Source: Ruminococcus flavefaciens (GTDB taxonomy: Bacteria; Bacillota; Clostridia; Oscillospirales; Ruminococcaceae). From it: 64,000 nucleotides of DNA. Both the position numbers and the translations under genes were made by a program. The notes beneath the pieces were generated by a model. The model was not told the DNA's origin. It saw nothing but the letters and a program-made list of their open reading frames with translations, and did not search any database. Shown here one piece after another: positions 23,483-30,707 of this stretch. Each line of letters opens with the position of its first letter. Within the stretch, counting starts at the first letter, position 1. The DNA is taken from positions 41,882 through 105,881 of the forward strand of contig NZ_UETD01000012.1 of the NCBI RefSeq assembly GCF_900116855.1, given 5' to 3'.

Positions 23483-25090
23483 GTGTACAAGGCACTCTAC
23501 CGCAAATGGCGTCCCCTTACCTTTGATGACGTCATCTCTCAGGAATACACCACGGAAGCCCTGAAAAATCAGATAATCAGCGGAAAGACTGCCCACGCAT
23601 ACCTTTTCACGGGTTCGAGAGGCACGGGTAAGACCACCTGCGCCCGTATCCTCGCAAAAGCAGTGAACTGCCGCAACATGAAGGACGGCAATCCCTGCCT
23701 TGAATGTGACATCTGCCGTGACGCCGACAGCGGCGCACTTACCGATATCGTGGAAATTGATGCCGCTTCCAACAACGGCGTGGACAATATCCGCGACCTC
23801 CGCGATGCCGCAGTTTATACTCCCGAGCGCGGAGCCTATAAGATATACATTATAGATGAGGTGCATATGCTCTCTCAGGGAGCCTTCAATGCCCTCCTTA
23901 AAATAATGGAGGAGCCCCCTCCGTATGTGAAGTTCATACTCGCCACCACCGAGATACACAAGGTGCCTGCGACCATAGTCTCACGCTGCCAGCGCTACGA
24001 TTTCCGCAGGATAAAGGCAGAAGACATCGCTAAAAGGATAAGCTATATCGCTCAGCAGGAGGAGCTTAACCTCACCGAGGACGGCGCCGCCATGATAGCT
24101 AAGCTTGCCGACGGAGGTATGCGTGACGCTGTTTCGCTTCTGGACCAGTGCTCCGTGTGTGCCGAGGTAATAAACGCCGAGTCCGTATCCGCTGCCGCAG
24201 GTATCGCAGGCAGGGACTACCTATATGATATGCTGGACGCCGTTTCCGACTCCGATGCCCCAAAGGCTCTGAGAGTTACGGCAGCCCTCTACGATATGTC
24301 AAAGGACCTGACAAGGCTCTGTGAGGAGCTTATCACCCAGCTTCGCAACATCATGCTCATAAAGGCTTCTCCCGATACCGCGGAAAAGCTCATAGTGTGT
24401 ATGCCCGACGAGCTTGAGCGGCTGAGAGCTCTTGCGGAAAAGACCGACCTCTCCACCGTTATGGACAGGCTGTCCGTGCTTCAGGAGTGCCGCGAGCGTA
24501 TGCAGCGAGCCATGAACAAGCGCGTGGAGTTCGAGATGACGCTGATAAAGCTGTGCTCGGGTCCCGCAAAAACCGTTCAGGGTATTGACAATTCAGAAAT
24601 ATATGATAAAATAAAACAGTTGGAGGACAAGATAGCTTCCGCACCGAGAGCCGCCGCAGGTCAGGCTCCCGAGCAGCCCGAGGTCCTTGAGGCAAGTGCC
24701 GCACCCTCGGATGAGAAGATAGTCCCCACTATTGATATCAAGAAGCTCAACCCCGAGGATATCGTTAATTGTGAACGCTGGGGAGAGATACTTGAGGAGT
24801 TCAAGAACATCAATCCCGCCGTTGCGGGAAGCCTTGACGGCTCCTTCGCAGGCACAGCAGGAAACTACATCTTTATCAAAGTCAAAAACCGTTTTTTCAT
24901 GGATCTGTTCAAGGTCAAAGAGAACGCAAATTCCCTTGAAATAGCAATAGCAAAGGTGCTCGGTCAGCGATATATAATGAAGGCAAGCTGTGCTACTACC
25001 GTCAATGAGCAGAAAAACCTCGCCGAGAGCATCATCAAAAAGGCTATGGAGAGCAAGATAGAGACAGCTGTGGAAAAGGAAAACGCTTAA
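23483..25090 (+). CDS. dnaX: DNA polymerase III subunit gamma/tau
   Basis: Clamp-loader ATPase that assembles the sliding clamp and holds the replisome together. The 535-residue protein begins with the hallmark YKALYRKWRP. It has Walker A GSRGTGKTT (about 44-52), a zinc module with CRN...NPCLECDIC, Walker B IIDEVHML, the SRC sensor (IVSRCQRYDF) and clamp-loader domain III. The C-terminal third is Ala/Pro-rich and then folded, as in tau. The start is GTG (23483) with AAGGAG upstream. The cluster SRP RNA-(TPR)-dnaX-ebfC-recR is conserved in Firmicutes. Confidence 0.97.
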   Translation: MYKALYRKWRPLTFDDVISQEYTTEALKNQIISGKTAHAYLFTGSRGTGKTTCARILAKAVNCRNMKDGNPCLECDICRDADSGALTDIVEIDAASNNGVDNIRDLRDAAVYTPERGAYKIYIIDEVHMLSQGAFNALLKIMEEPPPYVKFILATTEIHKVPATIVSRCQRYDFRRIKAEDIAKRISYIAQQEELNLTEDGAAMIAKLADGGMRDAVSLLDQCSVCAEVINAESVSAAAGIAGRDYLYDMLDAVSDSDAPKALRVTAALYDMSKDLTRLCEELITQLRNIMLIKASPDTAEKLIVCMPDELERLRALAEKTDLSTVMDRLSVLQECRERMQRAMNKRVEFEMTLIKLCSGPAKTVQGIDNSEIYDKIKQLEDKIASAPRAAAGQAPEQPEVLEASAAPSDEKIVPTIDIKKLNPEDIVNCERWGEILEEFKNINPAVAGSLDGSFAGTAGNYIFIKVKNRFFMDLFKVKENANSLEIAIAKVLGQRYIMKASCATTVNEQKNLAESIIKKAMESKIETAVEKENA

Positions 25091-25149
25091 AAGCAAATAC
25101 TATTTGCTTTATATAAATATGAAATCAAATTTTCAAAGGAGAATTTAAA

Positions 25150-25500
25150 ATGAAAGCAAGAATACCAAGGAACGTAAACGGCGGCGGCGCCCAGAATATG
25201 AACCAGATGATCAAGCAGGCTCAGAAGATGCAGGATCAGATCACAGAGCTCCAGGAGGACATCGAGGCAAGAGAGTTCTCTGCAACCGCAGGCGGCGGTG
25301 CTGTTGAGGTAACCATCTCAGGCAAGAAGACTATCAAGTCCCTCACACTCAAGCCCGAGGTAGTTGACCCCGAGGACATCGATATGCTTCAGGATCTCAT
25401 CATCAGCGCTGTCAACGAGGCTATCAACAATGTTGAGAACACAACAGAGACCGAGATGAGCAAGATCACAGGCGGAGTTTCTCTCCCCGGTCTTTTCTGA
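25150..25500 (+). CDS. ebfC: YbaB/EbfC nucleoid-associated protein
   Basis: Small DNA-binding protein of 116 residues, which in other bacteria forms a tweezer-like dimer and is linked to recombination repair through its gene neighbour recR. The family pattern is clear: MNQMIKQAQKMQDQ helix, then ATAGGGAVEVTISGKKTIKSL, then DPEDIDMLQDLI. The N-terminus has an extra basic stretch (KARIPRNVNGGG). AAAGGAG lies upstream. The recR start follows after 6 bases. Confidence 0.95.
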   Translation: MKARIPRNVNGGGAQNMNQMIKQAQKMQDQITELQEDIEAREFSATAGGGAVEVTISGKKTIKSLTLKPEVVDPEDIDMLQDLIISAVNEAINNVENTTETEMSKITGGVSLPGLF

Positions 25501-25506
25501 TAGATA

Positions 25507-26109
25507 ATGGCAGATCATAACGCGCTCCCGCTGGTCATACTGGCTGAGAAGTTCGCTTCTCTCCCCGGTATCGGCATGAAGTCCGCACAGAGGCTGGCTT
25601 ATCACGTCATGTCAATGGACGAGGAAGCCGTGGAGGACTTCGCAAAGGCGCTTATCGACGCAAAGAAGAATGTTCACTGCTGCAAGTGCTGCCAGAATCT
25701 GACGGAGAGGGATATTTGCCCTATCTGCGACGATCCCCAGCGCGACAGGAGCGTTATCTGCGTGGTCGAGAACCCCAAGGACGTAACTGCCTTTGAGCGC
25801 ACAAGAGAATACGGAGGAGTATATCATGTGCTCCACGGTCTCCTGTCACCCATGGACGGCATAACTCCCGACAAGCTCCGCGTAAAGGAGCTCCTTGCAA
25901 GGATAGCCGAGGGCGGTGTCGAGGAGGTCATCATGGCGACGAACCCCACTGTTGAGGGCGACGCCACCGCAATGTATATAGCAGGTCTGCTGAAGCCCAT
26001 GGGCATAAAGGTGACCCGTCTCGCATTCGGACTTCCCGTTGGCGGTATTCTGGAATACGCCGACGAGGTAACGCTTTTCAAAGCGCTCGAAAACAGGAAT
26101 GATATGTAA
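25507..26109 (+). CDS. recR: recombination protein RecR
   Basis: Acts with RecF and RecO to load RecA on gapped DNA. The 200-residue length is standard. It has an N-terminal helix-hairpin-helix (LPGIGMKSAQRLAYH), a four-cysteine zinc finger (CCKCCQNLTERDICPICDD, about 58-76), a Toprim domain (VICVVENPKDVTAFERT to NPTVEGDATAMYI) and the C-terminal Walker-like LAFGLPVGGILEYAD. It has no strong ribosome site of its own, so translation is probably coupled to ebfC. A terminator follows. Confidence 0.97.
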   Translation: MADHNALPLVILAEKFASLPGIGMKSAQRLAYHVMSMDEEAVEDFAKALIDAKKNVHCCKCCQNLTERDICPICDDPQRDRSVICVVENPKDVTAFERTREYGGVYHVLHGLLSPMDGITPDKLRVKELLARIAEGGVEEVIMATNPTVEGDATAMYIAGLLKPMGIKVTRLAFGLPVGGILEYADEVTLFKALENRNDM

Positions 26110-26111
26110 AA

Positions 26112-26135
26112 AACGGGCATCAAGCCCGTTTTTTT
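26112..26135 (+). terminator. recR terminator
   Basis: Stem AACGGGC with GCCCGTT around a 5-base loop, followed by a T-run, directly after the recR stop. Confidence 0.92.
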
Positions 26136-26150
26136 CTGAGTATTTTGTTT

Positions 26151-26636
26151 TTAAAGGGGCTTTCTCTCAAAGAGCAGCACAGGATAGCCCTCGTAGTAGG
26201 GCTTGACTATCTCGGGATGGAGGTCGGCATAGGCAAAGATGGTATCCGCCAGCCCCTCCTTCAGAAAGCCCACAAGCTGAGAAAGGGGTCTGTGATAGAG
26301 CTCGTCGCATATGGACGCAAAGGTTATGGCGCGTCTGCCCCCTACCTCCATTATGCGGTAAGGCCAGATACGGCAGTCAAAGGGCTTGTCATCCCCCAGC
26401 ATACAGCCCTTGTCCGTAAGTGCGGGACATGAGAACAGCTCGTCCCCTTTCAGCTCGCCCACTCTGAATATGTAGCCCCCGTCCTTGGTGACGAACTCGG
26501 TCTGCGGACGGGCAGCCTTTATCCTCTCGCAGAGCTCCGCGGTGAAAACGGGGGTCTCCCAGACGTCATAGCGGTCGAATATGCAGCACAGGCGGCACTT
26601 CGCACAGGCTTCGCCGCTGAGTATCTTTTTCAGCAT
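26151..26636 (-). CDS. YkgJ-family cysteine cluster protein
   Basis: Likely metal-binding protein of 161 residues; exact role unknown. It has the CxxC..CC arrangement (CAKCRLCCIF, about 12-21), then CPALTDKGCML and FDCRIWPYR, which together form the YkgJ/CxxCxxCC family pattern thought to hold zinc or an iron-sulfur cluster. I chose the ATG at 26636 because AGGAGAAGGAG lies just upstream; earlier ATG/TTG codons overlap that site. It converges on recR and follows the small helical gene. Confidence 0.85.
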   Translation of the reverse strand: MLKKILSGEACAKCRLCCIFDRYDVWETPVFTAELCERIKAARPQTEFVTKDGGYIFRVGELKGDELFSCPALTDKGCMLGDDKPFDCRIWPYRIMEVGGRRAITFASICDELYHRPLSQLVGFLKEGLADTIFAYADLHPEIVKPYYEGYPVLLFERKPL

Positions 26637-26658
26637 GGCTCCTTCTCCTTTCATCAAT

Positions 26659-26690
26659 AAAAAAGGGGCATTTCCGCAATGCCCCTTTCC
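26659..26690 (-). terminator. terminator of the small helical gene
   Basis: On the minus strand a stem AAAGGGGCATT with AATGCCCCTTT and a trailing T-run, directly after the 68-residue gene. Confidence 0.85.
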
Positions 26691-26693
26691 CGA

Positions 26694-26900
26694 TCACTTC
26701 TTGATCTTATCAACGATATCCTCGACCTTGTCCTTGACCTTTTCGAGGTTCTCCTTGGTAGCCACCTTGCCGACTACATCCTTTACCTTATCGATGTTTT
26801 CCTTTGTAGCGACTTTGGAAATTGTCTTCTCGATCTTCTCATCGGGGAGGTCGATGCCTGTTTTCTTTTCAACTGCTTCTACTGCTTTTTTGATCTCCAT
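26694..26900 (-). CDS. small Lys/Glu-rich helical protein
   Basis: Unrecognised 68-residue protein. It is almost wholly charged and helical, with an internal duplication of about 21 residues (SKVATKENIDKVKDVVG and GKVATKENLEKVKDKVE). The true start is probably the ATG at 26900 (MEIKKAVEAVE), with AGAAGG upstream; a longer frame to 27038 lacks a ribosome site and a promoter-like spacing. A clear terminator follows, which supports it being a real transcription unit. The pattern resembles small coiled-coil or antitoxin-like proteins, but no family was identified. Confidence 0.7.
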   Translation of the reverse strand: MEIKKAVEAVEKKTGIDLPDEKIEKTISKVATKENIDKVKDVVGKVATKENLEKVKDKVEDIVDKIKK

Positions 26901-27020
26901 AGGGGGATACCTTCTTTCGTAAAAATTTGTACTTATATTATACCACATCGGGCAGCAAAAATCAATATCTTTTTGAACTTTTGCTCCCGCACCCGACATT
27001 TTACCGAAAAACAGGCAATT

Positions 27021-27085
27021 GCAACCGCCGTGTGACAAATTGTAAAGCGCGGTTGCTTGTATGTAACCGCCCGAAATGATAGAAT
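27021..27085 (+). promoter_or_regulatory. candidate operator cluster before the XRE regulator
   Basis: Three related half-sites occur in 50 bases: GCAACCGC (27021-27028), its complement GCGGTTGC (27049-27056) and GTAACCGC (27063-27070). A possible -10 TAGAAT follows at about 27080. This may be an autoregulatory site for the downstream XRE protein. Confidence 0.4.
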
Positions 27086-27142
27086 TTAACCATAGACCAC
27101 GGGGGATACTCCCGAGGAAATCTTACAACGGAGGAAATAAAT

Positions 27143-28117
27143 ATGATACTTGCAGACAAGATAATCGAACTCAGAAAAAGGTCGGGTATGTCACAGGAGG
27201 AGCTGGCTGAGAAGCTGGGCGTCAGCCGTCAGTCGGTCTCAAAGTGGGAGGGCGCACAGTCCACTCCCGACATCAACCGCATACTTCAGCTCTCGGAGAT
27301 ATTCAGTGTGAGCACAGATACATTACTTAAAGATGAAGCAGACCTCCCCGCAGCGGAAGCCTCTCCTCAGGAGCCCTCGGTAGAGACCGAGCCCCCTCTC
27401 AGAAAGGTATCCATGGAGGAGGCAAACAGCTTCCTCGCCGTAAACGAAAAGCGCTCTGTACGCACACCTCTTGGTGTTGCCCTGTGCATACTCGGCATAG
27501 TTCCCACAATTCTCATCGAGTGCTTTGACACCACCGAAAAAATCGCTGATATGCTGGGAGCTCCCCTGCTTTTCATAATGGTCGCCATAGGCGTTGCCCT
27601 GTTCATAATCTCGGGACAGAAAATGAAGCCCTATGACTACCTCAGCAGAGAGGGCATCGACACTGAGTACGGAGTTTCAGGCATGGCAGGCGACAAAAAG
27701 GCAAAATACGCGCCAAAGCACACTATATTCATCGTTGTGGGCGTTATCCTGCTCATACTTTCGGTTATCCCCACCATCATCATCGACGCCGCATTCCCTG
27801 ACAGCAGCACTGCCGACTCCGTATCGGGAGCACTGTTCTTCGGCATGGTGGCTCTGGGAGTAGCTTTACTCACCCACACAGGCATAATCATGGGCGGCTA
27901 CAAGAAGCTCCTTGAGGAGGACGACTTCACACGCAAAAGAAAAAAGCGCAGAAGCAAGCCCAATCCTGCAATGGGAATATACTGGTGCTGCATAACAGCT
28001 GTATATCTCCTCTGGAGCATCATCACCAAAGCATGGGATGTATCATGGATAATCTGGGTGCTGGGAGCTTTGCTCTGTCCCCTCATTGCCGTAGCATTCA
28101 GAAATAAGGACGAATGA
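27143..28117 (+). CDS. XRE-family regulator with membrane domain
   Basis: Predicted membrane-bound transcription factor of 324 residues. The N-terminal helix-turn-helix (about 5-60) has [23 protein letters not shown], which is typical of Firmicute XRE proteins. A Pro/Glu linker follows. The C-terminal part has five or six hydrophobic segments (about 110-130, 140-160, 193-215, 225-250, 280-295, 298-315), with a repeated IxxxIPTIxI pattern. CGGAGG precedes the ATG. It is followed after 52 bases by a DUF3592-like membrane protein with its own promoter. The signal it senses is unknown. Confidence 0.87.
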   Translation: MILADKIIELRKRSGMSQEELAEKLGVSRQSVSKWEGAQSTPDINRILQLSEIFSVSTDTLLKDEADLPAAEASPQEPSVETEPPLRKVSMEEANSFLAVNEKRSVRTPLGVALCILGIVPTILIECFDTTEKIADMLGAPLLFIMVAIGVALFIISGQKMKPYDYLSREGIDTEYGVSGMAGDKKAKYAPKHTIFIVVGVILLILSVIPTIIIDAAFPDSSTADSVSGALFFGMVALGVALLTHTGIIMGGYKKLLEEDDFTRKRKKRRSKPNPAMGIYWCCITAVYLLWSIITKAWDVSWIIWVLGALLCPLIAVAFRNKDE

Positions 28118-28146
28118 TTGACAGTTCCCCTCTTTCGTGGTATAAT
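28118..28146 (+). promoter_or_regulatory. promoter of the DUF3592-like gene
   Basis: Perfect TTGACA (28118-28123), 17-base spacer and perfect TATAAT (28141-28146). The -35 overlaps the end of the XRE gene. The start codon lies only 24 bases after the -10, so the leader is very short. Confidence 0.85.
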
Positions 28147-28169
28147 CAGCACAAAGGAGGGGGATTTCC

Positions 28170-28964
28170 ATGAAAAAATACGAAGACCAGCCCATGAACT
28201 ACGACGAAAACGGCTATTACTCCGACGAAAAGCCCGAGGACAGCAAGCAATTCAGAGTATTGGATAAGATCACAGGCATTCTTGTGCTTATGCTTTTTGC
28301 AGCCGCCGTTATATATATGTTTGTGATGGGAAAACGCAGCGGTGAGCAGTACAAGGCTATATACGCATTTTTCGCCCTTTTCGGCGGAATCGGACTCATC
28401 GTCATCATAACCGACCTTATCAAGGGAAAGAAGCTTCAGGCAGGCGCTTTCGTGGCGTTAGCAATAGGTGTTGCAGGCATTGTGTGTGCCCGTATGGTGC
28501 TGACAGGCGGCGACAACATGAAAATGAAGCTGGTAAAGCTGTTCGCCTATGGTATACCGCTGTTTTTCGCCTGTCTTGGCGCATACTACGCCTCAGCAGG
28601 CATAAAGCACTCCCTTGTGTCAAAGGATAACTGCACAACTCACGTTTCCGCGGTCTGCAAGAGCGTCACCACCGAGACCACCTCCACCAATGGCAGGATA
28701 ACAAGCATAAAGTACCGTCCCACCTACGAATACACCTATGAGGACAAGACCTACACCGCTGCAGGCGGACGCACATCCTGTCTGCGTGTAAACGGCGACA
28801 TTTACGACATATTCATTGACCCCGAAAATCCCACTCTCGTATCCGACCCCGAAGCAGAAAAGGAGTCCTTGGGCGGTGCCCTGCTCCGTGCCTTGTTCCT
28901 TGTGGGAGGTCCCCTTGCGCTGATGGCGCTGTTTATATACGCTTTTCACGAGGCAGGAATATAA
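28170..28964 (+). CDS. DUF3592-like membrane protein
   Basis: Unknown function. The 264-residue protein has a polar N-terminus, then membrane segments at about 32-50, 62-80, 88-110 and 120-140. A soluble segment with YRPTYEYTYEDKTYTAAGG and FIDPENPTLVSDPE follows, and a final membrane segment sits near 240-260. The 'Y-strand then DPENP' pattern matches DUF3592 and the three paralogues at 15527-18170. GGAGG precedes the ATG and a consensus promoter lies just upstream. A bidirectional terminator follows. Confidence 0.8.
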   Translation: MKKYEDQPMNYDENGYYSDEKPEDSKQFRVLDKITGILVLMLFAAAVIYMFVMGKRSGEQYKAIYAFFALFGGIGLIVIITDLIKGKKLQAGAFVALAIGVAGIVCARMVLTGGDNMKMKLVKLFAYGIPLFFACLGAYYASAGIKHSLVSKDNCTTHVSAVCKSVTTETTSTNGRITSIKYRPTYEYTYEDKTYTAAGGRTSCLRVNGDIYDIFIDPENPTLVSDPEAEKESLGGALLRALFLVGGPLALMALFIYAFHEAGI

Positions 28965-28987
28965 TACCACATATCGGACAATAATAA

Positions 28988-29022
28988 AAAGGCAGACCAT
29001 TTCGGTCTGCCTTTGGTGTTTT
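28988..29022. terminator. bidirectional terminator
   Basis: Stem GGCAGACC with GGTCTGCC, A-run on the left and T-run on the right, between two convergent genes. Confidence 0.88.
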
Positions 29023-29024
29023 TA

Positions 29025-30233
29025 TCAGAGCTTGTTCTTCTCTTCCTCTATGAGCTTGAGGAGGTCGTCAACGGACATATCCGCAGCCTTCTTCTTGCGC
29101 TCATTGTGCTCGGTCTTGCTGATAATATCGGAGATATCGGGAGTGCTGCTCTTTCTGGGCGCCTTGGGAGCCGCTGCTGAAGGAGCGGACTGGCTTCTCA
29201 GAGGAGTTGTCTTGGGAACGTCGTTTCTCGACATCTCTGCAAGCTGGCTCTTTGAGAGGATTCCTGTGTTATCGCTTACGGGCTCGGAAGCCTGCTGTGA
29301 AGTGCTTGTGGTCTTGATATTGAATGTACCTGTGCGCTCAGCCTCTGCTGTCTTGCGGAGCATTTCCTCTCTGAGGGCGTCGGCTGTGGGAGCTGTAGAT
29401 GACGAACCGCCGAGGTTTCTTGCGGCGAATGTGCTCTCAGCACTGCGCTGTGCCTTGAACTGCATGGTGCGCTCCTTCTCCTTCTGATAGGGAGAATCGG
29501 GGTTTACCTTCTTCTGGCTGAAGTTCTCGGCAATGGACATCTTCTTGCGCTCAAGCTCATTGCTGGGCTGTATCTCCTGAGAGGGCTCAAAGAGGGGATT
29601 TGCAGTCTTGTCATGGATATTCTTCCTGCTCTCGAAGTCTGCTCTCTCCTTTTCCTTCTCGTCGTACTCGTAGAAGCCGAACTCATCATCGTCGTCATCG
29701 CCCTTTGAGGAAGCGATCTTTGCAATGAGGAATATAACGAGGAGAACGCAGGGGAGAACGAGGAGTGCGAGTATACCCTTGATGCCCGAAGCAAATCTTA
29801 TGAGTCCGCCGATCTCATCGCTCTGGGTGTGACCTGTGCAGAGAGCAGCAATCTTGTCCTTGGTTATAGGCTCCTCACTGCCTACGTTGGCAGCGTCTGC
29901 GGTAACGTACTTCTCTGTGCCGTCCTCTGCGGTAACGATGTCGTAGATGCTGAGAACGTGGAGCTTTTCGGGATCAGCAGCAGGATAGGCGAGAACTATG
30001 TCGCCCTTTGCGATGGTCAGATCCTTTGCGTCGGGAGCTATGAGAGCCGAGCCTGTGGAGACATTGTTGCCCATATTGTCGGATTCCTTGACAATGTAGA
30101 CGTAGTTTCCGAAGAGCTTGGGAGTCTTGCCGCCCGAGAATGCAATGTTGACGAAGATCGAGATAACGATCAGTATTATACAAAGTACGATAAGAACGAA
30201 TTTAAGTACCGAGAAACGCTTTTTCTTTTCCAT
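29025..30233 (-). CDS. signal-peptidase-like membrane protein with long tail
   Basis: Function unknown. The 402-residue protein has a membrane helix at 10-32 and an extracellular domain (about 40-150) with NYVYIVKES and LTIAKGDIVLAYP, recalling the beta-fold of SipW-type signal peptidases. A second helix lies at about 155-178. A 220-residue charged cytoplasmic tail, poor in hydrophobic residues, ends in a helix (MSVDDLLKLIEEEKNKL). The Ser of the canonical catalytic SMxP motif is not recognisable, so it may be a non-catalytic relative. AGGTG precedes the ATG. A promoter (TTGAAA, 17 bases, TATAAT) lies at 30348-30320. Confidence 0.65.
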   Translation of the reverse strand: MEKKKRFSVLKFVLIVLCIILIVISIFVNIAFSGGKTPKLFGNYVYIVKESDNMGNNVSTGSALIAPDAKDLTIAKGDIVLAYPAADPEKLHVLSIYDIVTAEDGTEKYVTADAANVGSEEPITKDKIAALCTGHTQSDEIGGLIRFASGIKGILALLVLPCVLLVIFLIAKIASSKGDDDDDEFGFYEYDEKEKERADFESRKNIHDKTANPLFEPSQEIQPSNELERKKMSIAENFSQKKVNPDSPYQKEKERTMQFKAQRSAESTFAARNLGGSSSTAPTADALREEMLRKTAEAERTGTFNIKTTSTSQQASEPVSDNTGILSKSQLAEMSRNDVPKTTPLRSQSAPSAAAPKAPRKSSTPDISDIISKTEHNERKKKAADMSVDDLLKLIEEEKNKL

Positions 30234-30319
30234 TAAACATCACCTTTTTCATTTTCTTTTGTTGTCTTTTTCTACACTATTTTTCTTCGCGGGTCTGTTT
30301 TTCGGGAACCGCTTTATCT

Positions 30320-30348
30320 ATTATATCACATATTATTACAAATTTCAA
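30320..30348 (-). promoter_or_regulatory. promoter of the signal-peptidase-like gene
   Basis: Minus-strand TTGAAA (30348-30343), 17-base spacer, TATAAT (30325-30320). The surrounding 30240-30550 stretch is very AT-rich and otherwise empty. Confidence 0.7.
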
Positions 30349-30557
30349 ACATTTTCTAAGTTTTATCTTTTAAAAATATAGAAAATTTTTTCAAACCAAA
30401 TTTTTTCGTTTTTCTGCACAAATACAGACTTGGTTTTCTTCTCATTCAGTCAATGTGCACAACGCAAAAACGCACCTTCGGGGCACGTTACACTGCTTTT
30501 TTGGCGATTTTCCGCAATATGTAAATTTAGTGGACAAATATTTGTTGAAATAAGCAC

Positions 30558-30586
30558 TTGAAATCTCTTATAAATCATAGTATAAT
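30558..30586 (+). promoter_or_regulatory. glgP promoter
   Basis: TTGAAA (30558-30563), 17-base spacer, perfect TATAAT (30581-30586). A leader of about 115 bases with a small GCCGCTTCTGCGGC hairpin follows before the glgP ATG. Confidence 0.8.
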
Positions 30587-30707
30587 TAAAGGTGTATACC
30601 GCTTGTAGAATAATTTCTCCCCATTTACCGAAAGCACGTTTGTTATCGGAGAGAGGAGTTATACAAAGGGTAATAACGCCGCTTCTGCGGCAGAATGGAG
30701 ATCAGAT

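Noticed and set aside
30237-30550. Possible small gene in the AT-rich divergent region
   Set aside because: Only short frames occur; the stretch is explained by two promoters.
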